DNA of 35,814 bases from Clostridia bacterium (GTDB taxonomy: Bacteria; Bacillota; Clostridia; TANB77; CAG-508). Below, in pieces: positions 1 through 8,003 of this stretch. The stretch lies in the NCBI GenBank assembly GCA_900772235.1, contig CAAGQX010000046.1:1-35814 (forward strand), written 5' to 3'. How positions within the stretch are numbered: position 1 is the first letter of the stretch; each line of letters begins with the position of its first letter. The notes under the pieces were generated by a model, which saw nothing but the letters and a program-made list of their open reading frames with translations, searched no databases and was not told the origin of the DNA. The translations under genes were made by a program, and so were the position numbers.

Positions 1-92
1 AATATTATTGCATAATTGAACAAAAATAATTGTAATCATATTCTATTTCGGGCGATTAAAATCGCCCCTACATTCCAAATTTGCATATAAAT
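1..92. repeat. dispersed palindromic repeat, copy 1
   Basis: This stretch matches 17725-17815 without any gap and with only scattered substitutions. Its core at 50-67 is an 8-bp perfect inverted repeat, GGGCGATT-AA-AATCGCCC, followed by CTACATT. The copy begins at the window edge, so it may extend further upstream. It is GC-rich against a very AT-rich background and lies between genes, as expected for a REP- or MITE-like element. No ORF is seen inside it. Confidence 0.8.
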
Positions 93-132
93 ACTCAGAT
101 AAATTACAATTTGCCTTAATACACACAAAAAC

Positions 133-161
133 TTTACAATTTCAAGGATTTTATATATAAT
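133..161 (+). promoter_or_regulatory. sigma-A-type promoter for the dGTPase-like gene
   Basis: TTTACA (133-138) and TATAAT (156-161) are separated by 17 bp. They lie 17 bp before the ATG at 179, so the leader would be very short. The ribosome site is GAGG at 168-171. Confidence 0.6.
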
Positions 162-178
162 AAACACGAGGCGATGAT

Positions 179-1345
179 ATGAACGATATTTTATTAAAAG
201 CAAAAGAAAATATGCTATTAAAAGAAAAAGAACTTTCTAAATATGCTTGCAAATCGGAAAGTGGAATTTGGTTAAAAGAAGACCAAGAAGATATAAGACC
301 AATCTTTTATAGAGATATAGATAGAATAATACATTCATCTGGATATACGAGATACATAGATAAAACACAAGTATATTCTTTTGTACAAAACGACCACATT
401 ACCAGAAGAGTTTTGCACGTGCAATTAGTTGCAAAAATTGCAAGAACTATTGGAAGAAGTCTAAAATTAAATGAAGATTTAATAGAAGCAATGGCTTTAG
501 GCCACGACATAGGACATACTCCTTTTGGACATAAGGGAGAGAGTTTACTAAATGAAATTTGCAAAGAGGAACATATAGGTGCGTTTTGCCATAATGCACA
601 AAGTGTAAGAGAATTACAAACAATGGAAGGGTTAAATATAAGCCTTCAAACATTAGATGGCATACTTGCTCATAATGGAGAAATTTTAATAAATAAATAT
701 ACATATAATGAAAATAAAACAAAAGAAGAGTTTGAAGAGGACCTAAATAATGCACTAAAAATAGACAATTATAGTAAACAAATTAGACCTATGACTTTAG
801 AAGGCTGTGTTGTAAGACTATCAGATATAATTGCTTATATTGGTAGAGATATTGAAGATGCCATAAAAGTGGGCGTGGTAACAAGAGAAGATATACCACA
901 AGATGTAGTAAAAGTTTTAGGAAATACAAATTCTTGTATAGTAGACACTCTTATTAAAGATGTAATTATAAATAGCTATGATAAGCCATATTTAATGTTT
1001 TCGGATAAAGTGTTTGAGGCACTTATGAAACTAAAAGACTGGAACTATAAAACAATATATGAATCTGATATGGCAAACAAAAACTATGAAAAAATTGATA
1101 AATTATTTAGAATGTTATTTGATAAATACTTAGAACAGCTACAAAATGAAGAATGGAAGGAAAAAGAAGGAGAAAATACATCTACACAAAATTTATATGC
1201 ATTTGTAAATAAAATGTCTAAATTTAAAGACTTTAATATAAAAAGAACAGTTATAGACTATATTGCAGGACAAACGGACAAGTTCTTTATAAATGAATGC
1301 AGAAACAATATAGGCTTAAATACATTAGATAAATTATACATATAA
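179..1345 (+). CDS. dgt: dGTPase-like HD-domain phosphohydrolase
   Basis: Predicted deoxyguanosinetriphosphate triphosphohydrolase-like protein of 388 aa. It is expected to hydrolyse dNTPs to deoxynucleosides plus triphosphate in the cytoplasm, acting in dNTP pool control. The metal-binding HD motif is visible as H80 (in RRVLHV), H109-D110 and the GHDIGHTPFGHKGE block, with a later Asp in RLSDIIAYIGRDIEDA near residue 216. Length and motif order fit the short Gram-positive Dgt-like group. The exact substrate cannot be read from sequence, and family members differ in nucleotide preference. The ATG at 179 follows a GAGG site and a sigma-A promoter. Both flanks are non-coding, so it is probably transcribed alone. 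Confidence 0.9.
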   Translation: MNDILLKAKENMLLKEKELSKYACKSESGIWLKEDQEDIRPIFYRDIDRIIHSSGYTRYIDKTQVYSFVQNDHITRRVLHVQLVAKIARTIGRSLKLNEDLIEAMALGHDIGHTPFGHKGESLLNEICKEEHIGAFCHNAQSVRELQTMEGLNISLQTLDGILAHNGEILINKYTYNENKTKEEFEEDLNNALKIDNYSKQIRPMTLEGCVVRLSDIIAYIGRDIEDAIKVGVVTREDIPQDVVKVLGNTNSCIVDTLIKDVIINSYDKPYLMFSDKVFEALMKLKDWNYKTIYESDMANKNYEKIDKLFRMLFDKYLEQLQNEEWKEKEGENTSTQNLYAFVNKMSKFKDFNIKRTVIDYIAGQTDKFFINECRNNIGLNTLDKLYI

Positions 1346-1430
1346 TGTGCAAATTACATAAATTATTCATATTTGGAATATAATACTAATAAAAGACAAG
1401 TTATGTTAAAAAATAGGAGTTGAATAATTT

Positions 1431-1667
1431 ATGGAAAATATTGATTTTGAACTTATAAAAAGTGTTATTAAAACTAAAAGAGATTTAGAAAATGCAAATA
1501 AGAATTTTGAAATGGCAGAAGAAGAGCTTATAGATTATTATTCTTACCAAATAAAAGCCAATAAAGCAAAACTAAGCTATCTAATAAAAGAAGCTAAAAA
1601 TAGAGGCTTTGAATTAGATATGATAAATGAATTGAAAATAAAAATACAAGAAAGACAAGTAATATAA
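1431..1667 (+). CDS. yaaL: YaaL-like small protein (DUF2508 family)
   Basis: A 78-aa, charged, all-helical protein with no membrane segment. I recognise it from the general YaaL/DUF2508 pattern (an acidic helix, then a Y-Y-x-Y-x-I-K-A-N-K-A block and a K/R-rich tail) and from its position directly before a BofA-type gene, as in Bacillus where yaaL precedes bofA. The biochemical function is unknown. An AGGAG site precedes the ATG. The 12-bp hairpin at 1727-1754 separates it from bofA, so the two may not be expressed equally. Confidence 0.65.
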   Translation: MENIDFELIKSVIKTKRDLENANKNFEMAEEELIDYYSYQIKANKAKLSYLIKEAKNRGFELDMINELKIKIQERQVI

Positions 1668-1726
1668 AAGTAATATTTACAAAAACCAAACATACAAATA
1701 TAAAGGACAGGTTTAATAAAATAGTT

Positions 1727-1754
1727 ATTAGGACGCAAAACGTTGCGTCCTAAT
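1727..1754 (+). other. perfect 12-bp intercistronic hairpin
   Basis: ATTAGGACGCAA (1727-1738), loop AACG, then TTGCGTCCTAAT (1743-1754): a perfect 12-bp stem. No T-run follows on either strand, so it does not look like an intrinsic terminator. It ends six bases before the bofA ribosome site (GGAG, 1761-1764) and could be an mRNA processing or stability element, or an operator. Confidence 0.7.
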
Positions 1755-1771
1755 ATAAAAGGAGAGTGTTT

Positions 1772-2029
1772 ATGGAATTAACAAACATACTAATAGTTGC
1801 AGGGTGTGCAATTGCAATTTTTATAATAGGAAAAATATTCTTATTTCCAATTAAAAAGATTTTGAAATTAGTATTTAATACTATAATTGGTGGAGCAATA
1901 ATATACATAATAAATTTAATAGGTGCTTCATTTGGCTTTCACATAGGATTAAATATAATAACATCATTAGTAGTAGGAATACTAGGAATACCAGGAGCAA
2001 TACTTTTAATAATACTAACATTAATGTAG
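1772..2029 (+). CDS. bofA: BofA-family pro-sigma-K processing inhibitor
   Basis: A small hydrophobic protein of 85 aa with two to three membrane segments (about residues 5-25, 28-50 and 58-84) and the glycine-rich tail VVGILGIPGAILLIIL typical of BofA. In Bacillus, BofA sits in the outer forespore membrane with SpoIVFA and holds the SpoIVFB protease inactive until SpoIVB, encoded here at 31.5 kb, signals from the forespore. The ATG at 1772 is chosen over the in-frame GTG at 1766 because GGAG at 1761-1764 gives it correct spacing. It follows a yaaL-like gene, the conserved pairing. Confidence 0.85.
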   Translation: MELTNILIVAGCAIAIFIIGKIFLFPIKKILKLVFNTIIGGAIIYIINLIGASFGFHIGLNIITSLVVGILGIPGAILLIILTLM

Positions 2030-2064
2030 GTAACCAATTTTTTCTACAAATTTTGCAAAATAAA

Positions 2065-2093
2065 TTGCCAAATGAAATTTATAATAGTATAAT
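2065..2093 (+). promoter_or_regulatory. sigma-A-type promoter for hpt-uvrC
   Basis: TTGCCA (2065-2070), a 17-bp spacer and TATAAT (2088-2093), 35 bp before the hpt ATG. Confidence 0.65.
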
Positions 2094-2128
2094 AACATAG
2101 TTAAAATTAATACAAAGGGGTAATAAAA

Positions 2129-2647
2129 ATGGGAGATCTTAAAGTTCTAATTGATGAAGAAACTCTACAAGCAAAAATTGGTGAAGTTGCAGAAAGAATT
2201 ATGAAAGATTACGAAGGAAAAGATATAACTTTTATATGTATCTTAAAAGGTTCTGCATTATTTACAGTAGACCTTGCAAAGAAAGTTAAAAATAATGTTA
2301 AATTTGAATTTATAAGAGTGTCAAGCTATGGAGACAGCACAGTTAGTTCAGGAAAAGTTACTATGAAGTTGGATTTACAAGATAGCATAGAAGGTGAAGA
2401 TGTAATTATTATAGAAGATATAATAGACACAGGAAGAACATTATCATACTTAAGAGATTATTTAAAAGAAAAAAATCCAGCAAGCTTGAGAATATGCACA
2501 TTATTAGATAAAAAAGAAAGAAGAGAATTCGACATTGAACCAGATTACACAGCATTTAACATACCAGATAAATTTGTTGTAGGTTATGGATTAGACGATA
2601 AAGAAAATTATAGAAATCTTCCATATGTAGGATATTTTGATGTTTAA
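2129..2647 (+). CDS. hpt: hypoxanthine phosphoribosyltransferase
   Basis: Purine salvage enzyme of 172 aa that transfers ribose-5-phosphate from PRPP to hypoxanthine or guanine to give IMP or GMP in the cytoplasm. The diagnostic PRPP-binding loop VIIIEDIIDTGRTL is present near residues 91-104, preceded by the flexible-loop region SSYGDS and followed by the purine-specificity part (FVVGYGLDDKENYRNLPYVG). Length is normal for the family. AAAGGGG precedes the ATG. Its stop codon overlaps the uvrC start (ATGTTTAA), so the two are translationally coupled. Confidence 0.95.
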   Translation: MGDLKVLIDEETLQAKIGEVAERIMKDYEGKDITFICILKGSALFTVDLAKKVKNNVKFEFIRVSSYGDSTVSSGKVTMKLDLQDSIEGEDVIIIEDIIDTGRTLSYLRDYLKEKNPASLRICTLLDKKERREFDIEPDYTAFNIPDKFVVGYGLDDKENYRNLPYVGYFDV

Positions 2648-4427
2648 TATAAAAGAAGAATTAAAAAAACTCCCAGCAAAACCGGGAGTTTATATAATGA
2701 GGGACAAAAATGACACTATTTTGTATGTAGGAAAGGCAGTTGTATTAAAAAACAGAGTAAAGCAGTACTTTATGAAAAATGAAAAAACTGCAAGAATTCA
2801 AAAAATGGTATCTTTAATTGACCACTTTGAGTATATAGTAACAGATAGCGAGGCAGAAGCGCTTATTTTAGAGTGCAATTTAATAAAGAAAAATATGCCG
2901 AAGTTCAATGTTTTATTAAAAGATGATAAAACATACCCATATATAAAAATAGATTTGGCTTCAGACTATCCAAATGTATTTATGACAAGAACCCTAAAAA
3001 ATGATGGGGCGAAATATTTTGGACCATATGCAAACCCTGGTGCTGCTAAGGAAATGATTAAATTTATAAAAGAGCGTTTCCAAATAAGGCAGTGTAAGAA
3101 CTTTAAGTCGAACAAGAGAGCCTGTATAAATTACGACATAAAAAGATGTTTAGCACCTTGTGTAAACAAGGTTTCTAAAGAGGAATATAGAAAACAAATA
3201 GACCAAATAATTATGCTGTTAGAAGGAAAAACAGAAGAAATAATAAAGAGTTTAGATAAAGAAATGAAAGAGCTATCAGATAAGCAAGAATACGAAAAAG
3301 CAGCTATTGTAAGAGATAAAAAACAAGCAATTGAAAGAATTTCAATAAAGCAAAAAGTTTCTAATATAAACGAAAACTCAATAGATGTAATTGGAATTTA
3401 CAAGAACAATATATCTGTATGTGTTGAAATATTCTTTGTGCGAAACAGCAAAATGATAGGAAGAGAACATTACTTTTTAGAAGATATGCAAGAAGAGGAA
3501 ATAACAACAATTCTTTCAGATTTTATAAAACAATACTACTTACAAAAAACTGACTTACCAAATAAAATAATGATGCAATCTGAAGTCAATGATAGCGACA
3601 TTATTTTAGAGCTACTTTCTAAAACAGCAAATAAAAAAATAGAATTTAAAGTTCCTAAAAAAGGAGAAAAATTGCGTTTCGTAGAAATGGCGATTAATAA
3701 TGCAAAAATAACATTAGAAAATAGAAATAAAGAGCAAGAAAGCGTGGTTCTTGGATTAAAAGAAGCATTGAATTTAGATGTTTTACCTAGAAGAATAGAA
3801 AGTTTTGATATATCGAATTTCTCTGGAGATTATATGGTTGCGGGAATGTGTGTTGCAATTGATGGTAATATTAAAAGAAACCTATCTAAAAGGTTTAAGA
3901 TAAAAACTGTAGTAGGGCAAAACGATGTGCTATGCACACACGAGGTAGTAACAAGAAGATTAAAACATTCAATAGAAAATCCGAAAGGGAGCTTTGGAGG
4001 TCTACCAAATTTAATTTTAGCAGATGGTGGTATAACACAAATTAGAGCAATAAAAAAAGCAATAAATTCATATAATTTAAATATACCAGTATTTGGAATG
4101 GTAAAAGACGATAAACACGCAACTAAAATGCTAATAGATGAAAACAGAAAAGAAATAAAATTAACAGACAACTTAATGAATTTTATAACAAGATTGCAAA
4201 CAGAAGTGCATAACACAGCAATAGAATATAACCAAAAATTGATGAATAAAGATATAACAAAATCAAAATTAGATAAAATAGAAGGAATAGGACCAAAGAA
4301 AAAACAAGAATTATTGAGAAAATTTGGAAGTATTGAAGGTATAAAAAAAGCGAGTATAGAGGAAATTTCAAATTTACCAGGAATAAATGAAAAATTAGCT
4401 AGAAAAATAAAAGAAGAGCTAGAATAA
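2640..4427 (+). CDS. uvrC: excinuclease ABC subunit C
   Basis: UvrC makes the dual incisions of nucleotide excision repair within the UvrABC complex. The protein has 595 aa, normal for the family. In order it shows an N-terminal GIY-YIG nuclease domain (KPGVYIMRD...ILYVGKA), four cysteines (RQC..., RACINYD..., RCLAPCV) that in the family can bind a metal or Fe-S centre, a UVR domain, an RNase H-like domain (ESFDISNFSGDYMVAGM and LILADGGITQIRA) and C-terminal helix-hairpin-helix motifs. The ATG at 2640 is preferred to the TTG at 2637. It overlaps the end of hpt. Confidence 0.96.
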   Translation: MFNIKEELKKLPAKPGVYIMRDKNDTILYVGKAVVLKNRVKQYFMKNEKTARIQKMVSLIDHFEYIVTDSEAEALILECNLIKKNMPKFNVLLKDDKTYPYIKIDLASDYPNVFMTRTLKNDGAKYFGPYANPGAAKEMIKFIKERFQIRQCKNFKSNKRACINYDIKRCLAPCVNKVSKEEYRKQIDQIIMLLEGKTEEIIKSLDKEMKELSDKQEYEKAAIVRDKKQAIERISIKQKVSNINENSIDVIGIYKNNISVCVEIFFVRNSKMIGREHYFLEDMQEEEITTILSDFIKQYYLQKTDLPNKIMMQSEVNDSDIILELLSKTANKKIEFKVPKKGEKLRFVEMAINNAKITLENRNKEQESVVLGLKEALNLDVLPRRIESFDISNFSGDYMVAGMCVAIDGNIKRNLSKRFKIKTVVGQNDVLCTHEVVTRRLKHSIENPKGSFGGLPNLILADGGITQIRAIKKAINSYNLNIPVFGMVKDDKHATKMLIDENRKEIKLTDNLMNFITRLQTEVHNTAIEYNQKLMNKDITKSKLDKIEGIGPKKKQELLRKFGSIEGIKKASIEEISNLPGINEKLARKIKEELE

Positions 4428-4496
4428 GGGCAATGAAAAAATATCATATTTGAAGTTCTATATGAATAAATATTATCATATAGGAGAGTGAATAAT

Positions 4497-4697
4497 ATGG
4501 TAGAAATAACAAAAGAAAATATTGATAATGCAAATTTTGTGGACAAGGAGTTTATAAAACCTAAAAAAGAAACTTTTGTAAAAAGAATATTTAACGAAAG
4601 TAAATTTTTAATGTATATTTTCCTTGCATTTATAATTTTTGCAATTGCAAATGCAACTTTGATATATAGTTTTTTTAAACTTTTAAGCAAATTGTAA
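4497..4697 (+). CDS. small single-pass membrane protein, unknown
   Basis: A 66-aa protein I do not recognise. The first 35 residues are charged and soluble (VEITKENIDNANF...), followed by one hydrophobic helix near residues 42-63 and a short KLL tail. An N-in single-pass topology would be expected from the positive charges before the helix. The ATG at 4497 is about 10 nt after GGAG (4483-4486); the GTG at 4488 is too close to that site. It lies between uvrC and a methyltransferase gene, with no link to either. Confidence 0.6.
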   Translation: MVEITKENIDNANFVDKEFIKPKKETFVKRIFNESKFLMYIFLAFIIFAIANATLIYSFFKLLSKL

Positions 4698-4768
4698 GTT
4701 ATATGTAAAAAAATAAAACTTAATTTATATATTTTTAAGAAGTAATTAATAAAACAAGGAGAAGAAAA

Positions 4769-5629
4769 ATGAATGTAGCAAATAATTGGAAAGATTATGA
4801 AATACTAGATATGGCAAATGGAGAAAAACTAGAAAGATGGGGAGGCTATACTTTAATCAGACCAGATCCACAAATAATTTGGAAAGAAAAGAGCTTTCCA
4901 AATAAATGGAACACTGCTAATGCAATTTATAATAGGAGCAAAACAGGAGGAGGAAACTGGAATTATAAGGCTAATCTTCCTGAGGTATGGCAAGTTAAGT
5001 ATAGAAATTTAACATTTAATATTAAGCCAATGGGCTTTAAGCACACAGGACTTTTTCCAGAACAGGCTGTTAATTGGGACTGGATGATAGATAAAATAAA
5101 AGAAGCTAAAAGACCAATTAAAGTACTAAACTTATTTGCATATACAGGTGGAGCAACTGTTGCTTGCTTATCGGCAGGAGCTTCAGTATGTCACGTTGAC
5201 AGTTCAAAAGGGATGGTAGCCTGGGCAAAAGAAAATGTTAATTCATCTGGTCTAAAAGATAGTAAAGTTAGATATATAGTAGATGATGTTGTTAAGTTTG
5301 TTCAAAGGGAAATAAGAAGGGGAAATACATATGATGCAATTATTATGGATCCACCGTCATATGGAAGAGGAACATCAGGAGAAGTATGGCAATTTGAAAA
5401 TAATATTTCCGACTTAATAGAGCTGTGTACAAAGGTTTTAAGTGAAGAACCATTATTCTTTTTAATAAATTCTTATACAACGGGAATTTCAGCAGAAGTT
5501 CTAAGCAATATTTTAAAGTTGAACTTAAAAGCATATAAAGGCAAAATAACATCTGGAGAAATTGGACTTCCAATGAAAAATTCAAACCTAATTCTTCCTT
5601 GTGGAATATACGGAAGATGGGAAAAATAA
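4769..5629 (+). CDS. class I SAM-dependent methyltransferase (RlmI-like catalytic domain)
   Basis: Protein of 286 aa with the Rossmann methyltransferase core of the COG1092 rRNA cytosine-methyltransferase group. Motif I is VLNLFAYTGGATVACLSAGA (about 127-146) followed by the acidic HVDSSK, and motif IV is IIMDPPSYGRG near residue 192. The N-terminal PUA domain of full-length RlmI/RlmK is absent, so I assign the fold and cofactor with confidence but not the substrate. An RNA base is most likely. AAGGAG precedes the ATG, and the gene ends at a strong terminator. Confidence 0.85.
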   Translation: MNVANNWKDYEILDMANGEKLERWGGYTLIRPDPQIIWKEKSFPNKWNTANAIYNRSKTGGGNWNYKANLPEVWQVKYRNLTFNIKPMGFKHTGLFPEQAVNWDWMIDKIKEAKRPIKVLNLFAYTGGATVACLSAGASVCHVDSSKGMVAWAKENVNSSGLKDSKVRYIVDDVVKFVQREIRRGNTYDAIIMDPPSYGRGTSGEVWQFENNISDLIELCTKVLSEEPLFFLINSYTTGISAEVLSNILKLNLKAYKGKITSGEIGLPMKNSNLILPCGIYGRWEK

Positions 5630-5652
5630 TTTATGTAAATTTTATGAACGCG

Positions 5653-5705
5653 AAAAATCATATATGAAAATGAATTTTAAAAATTTTCATATATGATTTT
5701 TTATG
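5653..5705 (+). terminator. intrinsic terminator after the methyltransferase gene
   Basis: A long perfect stem pairs 5653-5670 with 5684-5701 around a 13-nt loop and ends in TTTTTT. The arms are AT-rich with a TCATATATGA core, so it could also act on the opposite strand. Confidence 0.85.
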
Positions 5706-5750
5706 TTTTCATATAATATTAGAAAAAAGTGTAAAAAAAAGATGTAAAAT

Positions 5751-5770
5751 CACCTTGTAAACAAGAGGTG
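5751..5770 (+). promoter_or_regulatory. possible hairpin masking the agrB ribosome site
   Basis: CACCTTGT (5751-5758) can pair with ACAAGAGGTG (5761-5770) if two bases bulge. The right arm contains the GAGGTG sequence that serves as the agrB ribosome site. This is short and may be chance. Confidence 0.3.
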
Positions 5771-5776
5771 AGGTAT

Positions 5777-6394
5777 TTGATAGATAGAATATGTTTAAGC
5801 CTGACAAATAAAATGAAAAAAGAAATCCCGGACATAGATGATGAAAGAGCAGAAATTATAAATTATGGACTTCAATTAGTTTTAGGAGAAATACCCAAAA
5901 TATTTATAATTTTCATACTATCTTATATATTAGGCGTTTTCAAACTTACAGTATTATCTTTCTTATTTGTAATGCCGTATAGAATGGTATCTGGGGGAAC
6001 ACACTTACATACACACATAGGATGCATAATTGCAACTTCAGTTTTTTACATAGGAAATGCTTTTATAAGTAAATATTTAGTCTGGAATACAGAAATTTTA
6101 AAATATACAATAATTTTTGCAATATGGATTTTTAGCATAGTGATGATAAAACTTTATGCACCTGCAGATACAGAAGCAGTGCCAATTCTAAGAAAACGAG
6201 AAAGAAGAGTAAAAAGAATATTATCGTATATTATTATGACAATAACATTATGTGTAGGAGCTTTAGTAAAGCAAAATGAAATTTCAAACCTTTTAATAAT
6301 AGGAACTTTTCTTCAAACAATAACAATTACTAAAGCAATGTACAAACTTACTAAAAATAAGTATGGATATGCAGAATATGTAAAAGCAAAGTAA
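5777..6394 (+). CDS. agrB: AgrB-type peptide-processing membrane protease
   Basis: AgrB is the polytopic cysteine protease that cleaves and cyclises the AgrD propeptide. Here it has 205 aa. The catalytic pair is clear in the block MVSGGTHLHTHIGC, where H76 and C83 have the same spacing as the His/Cys pair of Staphylococcus AgrB. Hydrophobic segments lie near 40-65, 84-100, 108-128 and 150-185. I choose the TTG at 5777 because GAGGTGAGG precedes it with good spacing; a GTG at 5768 would lie inside that ribosome site. The propeptide gene follows 68 bp downstream, and the agrCA genes converge from the other side. Confidence 0.93.
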   Translation: MIDRICLSLTNKMKKEIPDIDDERAEIINYGLQLVLGEIPKIFIIFILSYILGVFKLTVLSFLFVMPYRMVSGGTHLHTHIGCIIATSVFYIGNAFISKYLVWNTEILKYTIIFAIWIFSIVMIKLYAPADTEAVPILRKRERRVKRILSYIIMTITLCVGALVKQNEISNLLIIGTFLQTITITKAMYKLTKNKYGYAEYVKAK

Positions 6395-6462
6395 AACCAT
6401 AATTAATATTGATTACTTTAAAATTTGTACTATAAAATCTAGAAAAAAAGGGAGGGATATAT

Positions 6463-6582
6463 ATGTTAAAATTATTAGCAAAAGTCGCAGAAAAATATGC
6501 AAAAACAACAAACACAGCATCAATCTTATTCATAGTTTGGCACCAACCTAAAATGCCAGCATCTTTAATAAAAAAAGATTAA
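6463..6582 (+). CDS. agrD: AgrD-type cyclic autoinducer propeptide lacking cysteine
   Basis: A 39-aa peptide beginning MLKLLAKVAEKYAKT, an amphipathic helix, followed by NTASILFIVW and the charged recognition tail HQPKMPASLIKKD. The QPKxPxxL tail is the signature of clostridial AgrD propeptides, and the position directly after agrB fixes the call. Unlike thiolactone-forming AgrDs it has no cysteine at all. The only nucleophile in the core is Ser20, so a serine lactone such as S-I-L-F-I is a reasonable guess; the exact ends cannot be read. GGGAGG precedes the ATG. Confidence 0.87.
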   Translation: MLKLLAKVAEKYAKTTNTASILFIVWHQPKMPASLIKKD

Positions 6583-6592
6583 TTTAAAGATA

Positions 6593-6632
6593 AAAAGGAT
6601 GGAGTTGTTATTAATAATAATTCCATCCTTTT
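6593..6632. terminator. bidirectional terminator between agrD and agrC
   Basis: AAAAGGATGGA (6593-6603) pairs with TCCATCCTTTT (6622-6632), with A-runs and T-runs on both sides. It lies between the convergent agrBD (+) and agrAC (-) units, so it can end transcripts from both directions. Confidence 0.85.
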
Positions 6633-6644
6633 GACAAAATTTAA

Positions 6645-8003
6645 TTAACAATAAATTTCAAATTGTTGCTTGAAATATTTTTCAGTTTTAGTAGTATATA
6701 AATTTAAGTTATGATTCTTCTTAAGTAATTGCCTTATTTCCCATAAGCCAAGTCCATGACTTTTAGAATCATTATTTGCTTTAGAAGTTTTTCCTTTTTC
6801 AAAAATTTCATCTATATTAACATCTTTATTTGAATATGTGTTTTGTATAATAAATAATTGCTTATTTTTTTGAATGTCTTTTCTAAATGTTATAATAATT
6901 TCTTTTTCATCACAATCCTTTGCAGCTTCAATAGCATTATCTATTAAAATACCTAAAACACGAGTTAATAAATAAATTTTCATATTTATATTAGTTAAAT
7001 CCATAAAAACTTCTAAATCTATTTTTATTCCATACTCCATTGCTTTGTGATATTTTGAAGTAATTAAACTATAAATTGCAGGATTATTAATAACATCAGG
7101 ACTGAGTAAAGCTAAGCTATTAACTCTTTGACAATCATCTAAAACTTGTGAATAATATTCTTTTAAACCTTCCATATTATTAGTAGAAATATATCCGCCA
7201 ATTCCTTGAACTATGTTGTTAAAGTCATGTTTAAAACCACGAATTTTATCATATAAAACTGTAAGAGTTTGATTATATAATTTCTCTTCTTCCAAATTTT
7301 TAGTAGTAACTTCTAATTTATTTGTTCTATGCAAGCTATAAATACTTGTTATAAAATATATGAAAAGTACTAAAATACTTAATAAGACTAGAGGCATAGG
7401 AATGTAATCAATATAAGTAAACTCTAAATAAAATTGTATAGCTATTGCTAATGTTCCTAAAATAAAGTTTACGATAAATAAATCGTGGTTACTTATCTTA
7501 AACTTTTTCAAAGAAGTAAAAGATATAGTATGATTTTTTAAATATAAATAAAACAAATACAAAAGTATATAGAATAAAAGAGAAAAAGCAATTTTATATA
7601 TTGGTATAGAACTAACCAAATTTGACTTTATATTAAATATAAAAGAAAAGATTAATATTAATGGTGTACTAAATACAAGTGAAATAATATAAATTACTAT
7701 TTCAGAAAGAAATGACTTCAATATATCTAACTTTAAAATACAAAATGAAAGTAAAGGACATAATAAAATGTTAATAAAAGTATAGTAAGGATAAGGAACA
7801 CAAAAAATATTCAAAGTACCTAAAACGGATAACAGTACTATATACAGAAACTGTTGTTTTTTAGTATAACTAATTTCCAAGATTTTAGTGAAAATAATAA
7901 AATATAGAAAAGATTCTATAAAAACTAAAGGACTAACGATTATGTTTGTCAACCTTTCATTTTGTGTAGTTAACACATTGCAAATCGTTTGTAAAATTTC
8001 CAT
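6645..8003 (-). CDS. agrC: AgrC-type sensor histidine kinase
   Basis: Membrane receptor kinase of 452 aa for the secreted peptide. The N-terminal half is hydrophobic with about six membrane segments. The cytoplasmic half has the HPK10-type phosphoacceptor motif in RGFKHDFNNIVQGI, then a GHKL ATPase domain with an N box (ILIDNAIEAA) and a G box (SHGLGLWEIRQL). I choose the ATG at 8003, since GGAGG lies just upstream on this strand; an upstream in-frame start at 8042 lacks this. The start overlaps the end of agrA by 47 bp, so the two are coupled. It runs toward agrBD and ends at the shared terminator. Confidence 0.93.
   Translation of the reverse strand: MEILQTICNVLTTQNERLTNIIVSPLVFIESFLYFIIFTKILEISYTKKQQFLYIVLLSVLGTLNIFCVPYPYYTFINILLCPLLSFCILKLDILKSFLSEIVIYIISLVFSTPLILIFSFIFNIKSNLVSSIPIYKIAFSLLFYILLYLFYLYLKNHTISFTSLKKFKISNHDLFIVNFILGTLAIAIQFYLEFTYIDYIPMPLVLLSILVLFIYFITSIYSLHRTNKLEVTTKNLEEEKLYNQTLTVLYDKIRGFKHDFNNIVQGIGGYISTNNMEGLKEYYSQVLDDCQRVNSLALLSPDVINNPAIYSLITSKYHKAMEYGIKIDLEVFMDLTNINMKIYLLTRVLGILIDNAIEAAKDCDEKEIIITFRKDIQKNKQLFIIQNTYSNKDVNIDEIFEKGKTSKANNDSKSHGLGLWEIRQLLKKNHNLNLYTTKTEKYFKQQFEIYC

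Noticed and set aside
1727..1754. Intrinsic terminator before bofA
   Set aside because: No T-run follows the stem on either strand.
4769..5629. Specific assignment as RlmI or RlmK
   Set aside because: The protein is about 110 residues shorter and lacks the N-terminal PUA domain, so only the methyltransferase class is supported.
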